NCBI GenBank assembly: GCA_002189035.1
Contig: NEEC01000007.1
Span: 1,860,001-1,924,000 of the forward strand
Reading direction: 5' to 3'
DNA from: Utricularia gibba
Taxonomy: Eukaryota; Streptophyta; Magnoliopsida; Lamiales; Lentibulariaceae
DNA: 64,000 nt
Below the pieces are notes generated by a model, which was not told the origin of the DNA, searched no databases, and saw only the letters and a list, made by a program, of their open reading frames with translations. The position numbers were made by a program, and so were the translations under genes. This document shows, piece after piece, positions 57,218 to 64,000 of this stretch (its first letter is position 1; each line of letters opens with the position of its first letter).

Positions 57218-60178
57218 ATGGCAGCCCTCCAACAAGCTCCTCCAATCTTCACTGGTCAGCGCTACGCTTCTTGGGCAGTACGAATGGAAAGTTACCTGCA
57301 AATGAACGACTTATGGTCTGTGGTGGATCCTGTACGTCCAGACTCCTCTGAAATAGCCACAGCAGAAAGTCTCAAACTCACAGATGCTCAAGTAAAGAAA
57401 GCTAAGTATGCTCTGGATCAAGCCTTATCTGAAGAAGTGTTCAACCGTGTTATGCTACTGAAAAGTCCCAAAGACATCTGGAAAAAATTGGAGGAATTCT
57501 ACGGAGAGGATACGGAAGCCCGTGAGAGCCGCATTCAACGTCAATGGGAGCTCTTTGACAACCTGAAATTCTTACCAGGTATGAGTATCTCTCATTTTTC
57601 AGAAACGCTAATCAAAATTGTCACTGAGTTACAGACCTTGGGAGAGCCCTTGGAAGACAGAAGAATTAAATCAAAAATACTCAGTTCCCTACCGCGGTCC
57701 TTTGCCCCTGTAGTCACTACTTTGCGGGTCACAGGCATTCACTCCATATCCTCCAGAAAACTACTAGAAAGACTCAGTGAATCCGAAGTTGAAGTCGGAC
57801 TTGGTGAAGGCCAGGAACTTGCCTTCAAGGCAACAGAAAATCAGAAAGGCTATGGTTCTCAATCATCAAATGAACCGGTGATCTTTCAAGCAAAAATTGA
57901 GAAACCAAGTACTGGAGATTCATGCCCATTCTGCAAGCGAAAAGGCCATTCACCAACACAATGTTTCTGGAGCCCTGACGCCAAATGCCTGTACTGTTCT
58001 CTCCAAGGTCATGTGGACAAAGTGTGTCCCCTGAAAAAATACCATCAGATTGGAGGAAAGGCTGCAGATCCTAAGGACAAACTTACTAGCGCTATGAATG
58101 ATGTAAATCTCGCAGCTGAAATGAATAAGAAGAAGATTGATATTTACTCTCTGCGCCGCAAAACTCTAATCACATCATTTGTGGATCTAAGGAAACAAGA
58201 CATCTGGTTTATCGATAGCGGATGCAGTCATCATATAACCAACGACAAGAGTCTATTCACAACCTTCATCGAGCTAACTGGGAAAGTAATCGAAATTGCT
58301 GATGGAAATCACTTACAGGTCATCGGTCAAGGAACAGTTTGCCTTGAAACTGTCCAGAAATTAATCAAGATCACAGACGTGTATCTGGTGCCCCAGGCCT
58401 ACCACAATCTACTAAGCACTGGCCAGCTGGTTGAAAAGGGGATGAAAGTTCATCTGGAAAGTAATGAGTGCAAAATATTAGATGAAGAAGATAATATACT
58501 CCTTACGGTTGCTATGACTGATAGGGTCTTTCCACTGCTTCCGAATGCTACATCCATCGATTACAACATTTGCCTCAAGTCCCTAGAATCATCTGAGATT
58601 TGGCACCAACGGTTAGGTCACCATCACTATGCCTCCCTTATATCCATGAAGAAGAGAAACCTGGCAGAGGGGATTCCTAATATAATTCCTGAGGAAAAAC
58701 ACTGCAGAATATGCTTTCAAGGGAAGATGAGCCGAACACCACTCCCTAAGTCCAGCATTCATTCTCAGAAAAAATTGGAAGTTGTTACCAGTGACGTCTG
58801 TGGGCCCATGGCCTCTCCTACTCGAGCCGGCAACAAATATTACGTGATCTTTATTGACGAATATTCAAAGTATACCTGGATCTATCTCCTGAAGCATAAA
58901 TCAGAGGTTTTGCACCACTTCCAAGTCTTCAAGGTCCTTGCAGAAACTCAAAGCAATAGTAAGATTCTAACACTCCGGTCAGACAACGGAGGTGAGTACA
59001 AATCAACTGAACTGAGACACATTTGTGAGACAAATGGTATTACTCACCAGTTTACAACGCCATATACGCCAGAGCAGAACGGCATATGTGAACGAAAGAA
59101 CAGGACAATAGTCAATATGGCTCGGTGTCTACTCTATCAAAAACACTTACCTCTAGAATTCTGGGGCGAAGCAGTCAACACAGCCGTGTATCTGTTGAAC
59201 CGCCTGCCAACCAAAGGAAATAAAGACTGTAAAACTCCTTATGAGCTATGGTACAACAAAATTCCAAGCCTAGATCACATGAAGGTATTTGGATCACCCT
59301 GCTATATATACATTCCAAAGGAGAAGAGATCAAAATGGGACAAAAGATCTGATGAAGGAATTTTCCTGGGATATAGCAATACAAGTAAAGCCTACAGGGT
59401 ACTGAATCTAAGAACAAATGAGGTGGAACTCAGTCGTGATGTAACAGTAGACGAGACTAGAATTTACAACTGGAGTTCCTCGACAACACATGACAAAAAT
59501 CATTCTTATTCAGAAAATATATGGAATTTATTCCCTCAACAAGGACATGATGCAACAACCGAACCCCTCAGCATCCACCCAGCGAGGAACAGTCCTAGTC
59601 AAGACTCTATTCAACAAGAAATGACAGCCTCAGGAACAAATATGTTAAGGGTCCAAGCAACCCTAGAAGATCAAATCACAAACTCAAATGATCGAGCCTC
59701 AAACTCAACAGATTTAAGAGGACACTCGGTGTCAACGACAGACATCCTAGAAGTCTCTAATAGCGAAAATTTGCCACCACCTAGTCCTGATGTTCCGAGA
59801 ACAATTGAGCCCGAAAGCCCCTGTACAACAGAAGATCCTGTTAATACCCAACAGTTTCCAGAAGGCTCCTTGGCCACTACTATCGAAGACATGAGATATG
59901 AGGATGCAGACTCAGAGCACATACCTGAACAAACTCTAGAATGTCATGAAACCCTCATCAACAGCATCAGAAATCCAAAGGAAATCACTGAGCTATCATC
60001 AACCGATACATCAGAAGAAGAAAACTCATCAGGAGAAGATGAAGAAACTCAAAACCGAGGACCCAACCTAGCAGCAAGAAATCCTATACTCATTCCCTCA
60101 CCTCAAAGGCAAAGTTACCTGGAAGATTACGGACAAGAAGGGTTCCTTACACCCCACATCATCTATGTATGGATCTGA
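57218..60178 (+). CDS. copia ORF1: gag, protease, integrase
   Basis: 986 codons from the ATG at 57218 (MAALQQAPPIFTGQRYASWA). Gag of UBN2 type covers about 10-200; two zinc knuckles follow near 235-272 (CPFCKRKGHSPTQC and CLYCSLQGHVDKVC). The aspartic protease site is FIDSGCSHH near 330. A GAG-pre-integrase segment (WHQRLGHHHYASL) and the integrase zinc region follow near 460-510. The integrase core shows the D,D-35-E residues (TSDVCGPM near 525, LRSDNGGEY near 586, PEQNGICERKNR near 625). The last 250 codons are a Ser/Thr/Glu-rich spacer. The frame stops at 60176-60178 before RT. Confidence 0.93.
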   Translation: MAALQQAPPIFTGQRYASWAVRMESYLQMNDLWSVVDPVRPDSSEIATAESLKLTDAQVKKAKYALDQALSEEVFNRVMLLKSPKDIWKKLEEFYGEDTEARESRIQRQWELFDNLKFLPGMSISHFSETLIKIVTELQTLGEPLEDRRIKSKILSSLPRSFAPVVTTLRVTGIHSISSRKLLERLSESEVEVGLGEGQELAFKATENQKGYGSQSSNEPVIFQAKIEKPSTGDSCPFCKRKGHSPTQCFWSPDAKCLYCSLQGHVDKVCPLKKYHQIGGKAADPKDKLTSAMNDVNLAAEMNKKKIDIYSLRRKTLITSFVDLRKQDIWFIDSGCSHHITNDKSLFTTFIELTGKVIEIADGNHLQVIGQGTVCLETVQKLIKITDVYLVPQAYHNLLSTGQLVEKGMKVHLESNECKILDEEDNILLTVAMTDRVFPLLPNATSIDYNICLKSLESSEIWHQRLGHHHYASLISMKKRNLAEGIPNIIPEEKHCRICFQGKMSRTPLPKSSIHSQKKLEVVTSDVCGPMASPTRAGNKYYVIFIDEYSKYTWIYLLKHKSEVLHHFQVFKVLAETQSNSKILTLRSDNGGEYKSTELRHICETNGITHQFTTPYTPEQNGICERKNRTIVNMARCLLYQKHLPLEFWGEAVNTAVYLLNRLPTKGNKDCKTPYELWYNKIPSLDHMKVFGSPCYIYIPKEKRSKWDKRSDEGIFLGYSNTSKAYRVLNLRTNEVELSRDVTVDETRIYNWSSSTTHDKNHSYSENIWNLFPQQGHDATTEPLSIHPARNSPSQDSIQQEMTASGTNMLRVQATLEDQITNSNDRASNSTDLRGHSVSTTDILEVSNSENLPPPSPDVPRTIEPESPCTTEDPVNTQQFPEGSLATTIEDMRYEDADSEHIPEQTLECHETLINSIRNPKEITELSSTDTSEEENSSGEDEETQNRGPNLAARNPILIPSPQRQSYLEDYGQEGFLTPHIIYVWI

Positions 60179-62067
60179 AACAAAATGAAGACAGCTCACC
60201 TGTGCGAGGATATGCACCAATCAACGATATCTATGATAGGGCATTGAGCACCTATGAACCAGCAAGCGTTCAGGAAGCTCTCGCTGACCCAGATTGGAAG
60301 AAATCCATAGACGAAGAATTCAACTCCATCCAGAAACACGGCGTTTGGACAGCAGTGCCTAAGCCGAAGCAGAAAAAACCTCTGGACCTAAAATTCATAT
60401 TCCGTCCCAAGTTAAATCCTGATGGCACTCTGAACAAAAGAAAATCCAGACTGGTGGTAAAGGGATATTTACAGAAAGAAGGGATTGATTACCTGGAAAC
60501 CTTCGCTCCGGTGGCAAGATTAGACACCATTAAGCTGATTATTGCACTTGCGGCCTGCAACAAGTGGTATTTACATCATCTGGACATAAAAACGGCCTTT
60601 CTGCATGGAGAGTTAAGCGAAGACATATATGTGAACCCCCCTCCAGGTTTCATCATCCGAGATAATCCAGAATATGTACTGAAATTAAATAAAGCTTTAT
60701 ACGGACTCAAGCAGGCCCCCAAAGAATGGTATACTACCATTGACACTTTCTTTCTAGAGCTGGGATATACAAGAAGTCAAAATGATACTACATTATACAT
60801 ATCTGAGGATATCCAAGGAAAAGTTATTGTCTCCTTATACGTAGACGACATTCTAATCACAGGCAGCAGTGAAGAACGAATTTCTGAATTACAGAAGCTA
60901 TTGCAGCAAAGATTTGAACTCACCAATCTGGGACATGCACGTTATTTCCTAGGAATGGAGATCATTCAACATAAAGACTTCATATTTTTGAACCAACGTA
61001 GATATACAGAGGAACTACTCAAAAAATACAGCATGGAATCATCAAAAGTATCTACTACTCCTTTCTCACCAGAAGTTAGAAAGAAATTATCTGACCTTAA
61101 TTCTCATCCAGTTGACTCTCATAACTACCAGAAACTCATTGGCGCTCTGATGTATTTAACTGCTACTAGACCGGATATAACCTTCGCCGTATCATTTCTG
61201 GCCAGATTCATGCATCAGCCACACAACACACACCTGGAAATAGCAACACGTATCCTGAAATATTTGAAGGCCACAACTTCCTTTGGTTTATATTACAAGA
61301 AAGGTACTAACCCTATTTTGCAGGGATTTGTTGATTCAGACTTTGCTGGCGACGAACAAGATTGTAAATCTACCACAGGCTATCTATTCAACTTAGGATC
61401 AGCGGTATTTTCATGGAACAGCAAGAAACAAGCCGTCACTGCACAATCATCGGCAGAAGCCGAATACATCGCAGGAGCTGCTGCTGCCAACCATGCGCAA
61501 TGGTTGGTGAAATTATGCGATGACCTGAAAATTCAAATTACAAGACCGATAATACTCAAGATAGATAACAAATCTGCCATTAGCATCGCAAAAAATCCTG
61601 TGATGTTCGGTCGGACCAAGCACATCAAGCTTAAATACCATATACTCAGAGATTATGTGAAGGAAGGACTGATTAAACTTGAGTACTTACCATCGGATGA
61701 GCAACCTGCAGATATTCTCACCAAATGCTTATTCCCAAGGAATTTCAACAGAATCAGAGAAATGCTGGGAATTCGGAGAAATCCTCTTGTGACAACAGCC
61801 GGATCTTCATTACTCCCTCAGGGAGGAATGTCAGCAAGTGGTGGAGCAACGAAGATCCGGGAAGTCTCAACCCGCGAAGATGAATGGCGCGCGACCTCTG
61901 TTCCTCCCATGAGAAGCAACCCTCAATTAGATTGGGAAAAAGGCCTTATCATACTTGGGCCTCAACATTCCAAACTACTGGCCCAAGAAGAAGCATCTGA
62001 AGCCCAGTCCATGAAAGAAGTCCTAGTAAATTCTGGCTGCTACACAGTAGATGAACAAGAGGACTAA
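60169..62067 (+). CDS. copia ORF2: reverse transcriptase and RNase H
   Basis: 632 codons in the frame one base behind ORF1, overlapping it by 10 bases. RT core: FKLI-type motifs DLKFIFRPKLNPDGTLNK, LETFAPVARLDTIKLIIALA, HHLDIKTAFLHGELSEDIYV, LYGLKQAPKEWY, and the catalytic YVDDILITG near residue 223. RNase H of copia type follows (FVDSDFAGDEQDCKSTTGYL, SSAEAEYIAGAAAA, HIKLKYHILRDYVKEG, ADILTKCL). The frame passes through the polypurine tract and ends only inside the 3' LTR. In most plant copia elements these domains lie in one continuous frame with gag. Confidence 0.92.
   Translation: MDLKQNEDSSPVRGYAPINDIYDRALSTYEPASVQEALADPDWKKSIDEEFNSIQKHGVWTAVPKPKQKKPLDLKFIFRPKLNPDGTLNKRKSRLVVKGYLQKEGIDYLETFAPVARLDTIKLIIALAACNKWYLHHLDIKTAFLHGELSEDIYVNPPPGFIIRDNPEYVLKLNKALYGLKQAPKEWYTTIDTFFLELGYTRSQNDTTLYISEDIQGKVIVSLYVDDILITGSSEERISELQKLLQQRFELTNLGHARYFLGMEIIQHKDFIFLNQRRYTEELLKKYSMESSKVSTTPFSPEVRKKLSDLNSHPVDSHNYQKLIGALMYLTATRPDITFAVSFLARFMHQPHNTHLEIATRILKYLKATTSFGLYYKKGTNPILQGFVDSDFAGDEQDCKSTTGYLFNLGSAVFSWNSKKQAVTAQSSAEAEYIAGAAAANHAQWLVKLCDDLKIQITRPIILKIDNKSAISIAKNPVMFGRTKHIKLKYHILRDYVKEGLIKLEYLPSDEQPADILTKCLFPRNFNRIREMLGIRRNPLVTTAGSSLLPQGGMSASGGATKIREVSTREDEWRATSVPPMRSNPQLDWEKGLIILGPQHSKLLAQEEASEAQSMKEVLVNSGCYTVDEQED
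61816..61828 (+). other. polypurine tract
   Basis: Purine-rich CAGGGAGGAA immediately before the 3' LTR, the expected plus-strand primer site. It is also translated as part of ORF2. Confidence 0.75.
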
Positions 62068-62273
62068 TCTACAGACTAAAGGCAACGGTCATATTTTAGG
62101 CCTGATATGATCCAACGGGCAACTCTCCTCATCTATATAAATCCCTGTTTGCTTTATGAAAAAAAGGAAAGTTCTTTTCGATCCAAAAACAATAGTCAAT
62201 ATCCACAAACTTCAACATTCTCTCAACGTTCAACCAAGTCTCCAACAAAATCAAGCAGCCAAAAATACTTTTA
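61829..62273 (+). repeat. 3' LTR
   Basis: 445 bp; same sequence as 56707-57152 apart from one A fewer in the A run. Followed by GGGCA target duplication. Confidence 0.93.
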
Positions 62274-62515
62274 GGGCATTGTCCAAATTGAAAAGCAAAA
62301 ATAATTGAGGGGTCATTCTGAAATATAGGCATTTATATGGGAGTAAAAACATATTTTCCTCAGGATAATATATATTTCTTTTTTTTTTTTGTGAAGATAA
62401 CCCCTTGCATAAACCCTTTCTTTGACGCCAGCATCGACCCAACGGCCCCTTTTTCAACGGCAGCAACTGCTTGCTCTCCTTTCTAATTCGGGGGAATTGG
62501 GGAGGGAAGAATACA

Positions 62516-63741
62516 ATGTCTCATGATGCCTCAGATGCCCTTGCCGGTGTGCTTTTCAGTTCGATTATTAGAGCAGAAAGGACGGGAAAGGAATGATTTT
62601 TTTCTCCTCTAATCATTCGTTTGCTTGCAGAGCGGGAGAAAGTTCACGTCTTGTTGAACGCGGCGCGTACTGGAAACTTGGATGTCCTCAAAAGTATGTT
62701 ACTTTTTTGGTTTCTAATGCTTCTGTTTATTCACTCAGTTGTTGCGATGTTTAGCCATTTTCTGTCCATTTTGTCTGGTGACAGTTTTTTCTTGTTATCT
62801 GAAAATTTGGTAGAGCTAGGCCGGGAACTTGATAGCGGAAAAGGCTTGGGACAAACAGTTGCAGATGTCAAGGATGCTAACAAGAGAGGGGCTCTGCATT
62901 TTGCAGCGAGGGAGGGTCAAACTGAAGTCTGCAAGTATTTGGTGGAGGAGTTGACGATGAATGTTGATATTCAAGATGAAGATGGTAAACTATAATCAGG
63001 CCTTCATGAAATAAATCTAAGGCAAAATATGTTATTTTAGCATACTGAGTAAAGCATTGTAAATTTCTAGGGGATACTCCTCTGATTCATGCTGCGCGTC
63101 AAGGGCATACCAGTCTTGCTATGTACCTGATTGATAGTGGCGCTAATCCTTCTATCCCAAGTGAATTGGGTGCAACTGCTCTCCATCATGCTGCTGGAAG
63201 GGGTAAATTCCCGTCCTTTTTGACTGTCACATCCTTGTACTATTTTTTGGGTGCTATTCACTTCCAAATGTTCGAATTGTTATTTATAACTTTATGTAGA
63301 AGATGCAACTGCACTCGAGCGGTATGCCTTCATTATGTTCCCTGAGAATTTGTGAGTGTATCTTTCTTGCAGGAGATATTGATTTGTTACAATTTTTGCT
63401 AAAAAGAGGCGTAAATGTTGATTTACAAAGTGATGCTGGCACCCCCCTTATTTGGGCAGCTGGTCATGCACAGTCAGATTCAGTAAAAAAGTTACTACAA
63501 AATAAAGCTGATGTAAGCTATTAGCATTTGTAATATCTTACCGTCAGTATATTTGACTTTATTTTAATAATTAAAGAGAAGGTGCTATGCACCAACGATG
63601 CACAGATATGTGCCCCTTGAAATTTTTATATTCATTTCTATCACCTTATGGCAGCCAAATGCTAAAACTGAAGATGATATCACTCCCTTAATATCATCTG
63701 TTGCAGCAGGTTCATTGCCTTGCCTAGAATATTTAATAGAG
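62516..63741 (+). CDS. ankyrin-repeat protein, 3'-partial (At3g04710/TPR10-like)
   Basis: The first six exons lie in the window: 62516-62546, 62631-62693, 62814-62984, 63071-63202, 63373-63512, 63655-63741, GT-AG and phase-consistent; the gene continues beyond 64000. It begins MSHDASDALA and contains successive ankyrin repeats, e.g. KRGALHFAAREGQTEVCKYL, GDTPLIHAARQGHTSLAMYL, GATALHHAAGRGDIDLLQFL, GTPLIWAAGHAQSDSVKKLL, and the beginning of another (DDITPLISSVAAGSLPCLEY). From memory it matches an Arabidopsis ankyrin protein with C-terminal TPR repeats (At3g04710), a possible HSP90-binding co-chaperone; the TPR part would be outside the window. Together with RPI and PUS7 the order again recalls Arabidopsis At3g047-048. 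Confidence 0.88.
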
Positions 63742-64000
63742 GTACGTGGTTTCCACAAGGTCTAATGTTACAACAGCATAGATGTTTCGATGGTCACAGC
63801 TTTGCATATTTTGCTGGTTTGATCTTTCTTGGCTATCATAAACCAATGTGCAAAAACCGGCTGCTGTAGCAATCTGTCCATCACACTGCTCTCCTCACGC
63901 ACATTTAACAAAGAGCATTTCTTTCAAGAATTCCATCAACTAAACGTTATTTGTCCTCATGACTAGTGACTGAATTTTTGTTGGTGTGACATGTATACCG
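63742..64000. other. start of intron 6 of the ankyrin gene
   Basis: Follows the donor GAG|GTACG. No further ankyrin-like frame is seen before the window ends. Confidence 0.6.

Larger units (their letters stand above)
56702..62278 (+). mobile_element. Ty1/copia LTR retrotransposon, very young insertion
   Basis: Full-length element of 5567 bp (56707-62273) between 5-bp target duplications GGGCA (56702-56706 and 62274-62278). Two LTRs of 446 and 445 bp start TGTCAGCAAG and end AATACTTTTA; by eye they differ only by one A in an A run (near 57040 and 62160), so insertion is very recent. Internal order gag, protease, integrase, RT, RNase H places it in copia (Pseudoviridae). The coding region is in two overlapping frames. 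It sits in sense orientation 140 bp downstream of the RPI stop. Confidence 0.96.

Noticed and set aside
59175-59922. Minus-strand frames inside the copia element
   Set aside because: Antisense shadows of the gag-integrase ORF.
1-64000. CRISPR arrays, bacterial operons, tRNA or rRNA genes
   Set aside because: No regularly spaced repeats of that kind and no RNA gene signature seen; the window is plant nuclear DNA.

Overview
The window is nuclear DNA of a flow­ering plant, most likely a eudicot. Genes are split by many short, AT-rich GT-AG introns. The gene set is plant-specific (P-class PPR, class I KNOX, SYP4 syntaxin, DUF538, CRR6, plastid ribose-5-phosphate isomerase), and intergenic DNA holds MITE-like elements and a Ty1/copia retrotransposon. 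Gene models were built by joining reading frames at GT/AG sites and checking codon phase exon by exon. Family assignments come from recognising protein motifs, not from a search.

Layout. 1-2235: 3' part of a PPR gene (+). 3107-3670: DUF538 protein (-). 5227-6511: compact class I KNOX homeobox gene (+). 6842-8400: conserved plant membrane protein of unknown role (-), head to head with a universal stress protein (8791-9652, +). 10144-11262: RluA-type pseudouridine synthase (-). 11419-13360: RING-PHD protein (-) with a one-base frame break, head to head with an SYP41/42/43-type TGN syntaxin (14424-17075, +). 17924-19500: Cys-rich folate-receptor-like membrane protein (+). 20342-22313: UVSSA homologue (+).

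22243-37660 is the most striking region: a tandem duplication of about 7.5 kb whose unit is a whole 30-exon GH38 alpha-mannosidase gene (-) plus the last codons of the UVSSA gene. The UVSSA-proximal copy (22464-29539) is intact (1040 aa). The distal copy (31492-37174) keeps all 30 exons and splice sites but carries a 2-base insertion in exon 16 and a 1-base loss in exon 30. A Mutator-type MITE with a clear 10-bp target duplication follows (37715-38290).

38365-39473: CRR6, NDH-complex assembly factor (-). 40088-42561: amino acid permease (-) with a one-base frame break in a conserved motif, head to head with a phosphoglycerate-mutase-like gene (43043-44540, +). 44721-47249: LPA3-like DUF1995 plastid protein (-). 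48821-55352: 20-exon TruD/PUS7 pseudouridine synthase (-), head to head with plastid ribose-5-phosphate isomerase (55753-56562, +). A very young copia element (56702-62278; LTRs differ only by one base in an A run; TSD GGGCA) sits 140 bp behind the isomerase stop. 62516 to the end: first six exons of an ankyrin-repeat gene (+).

The genes are independent housekeeping, plastid and signalling genes, not a co-operating cluster; I found no novel multi-gene system. Points that merit follow-up are the mannosidase duplication with a decaying copy, the recurrent single-base losses in G/C runs (biology or assembly error), the young copia element with two overlapping ORFs, the unusually compact KNOX gene, and several short shared promoters between divergent gene pairs.
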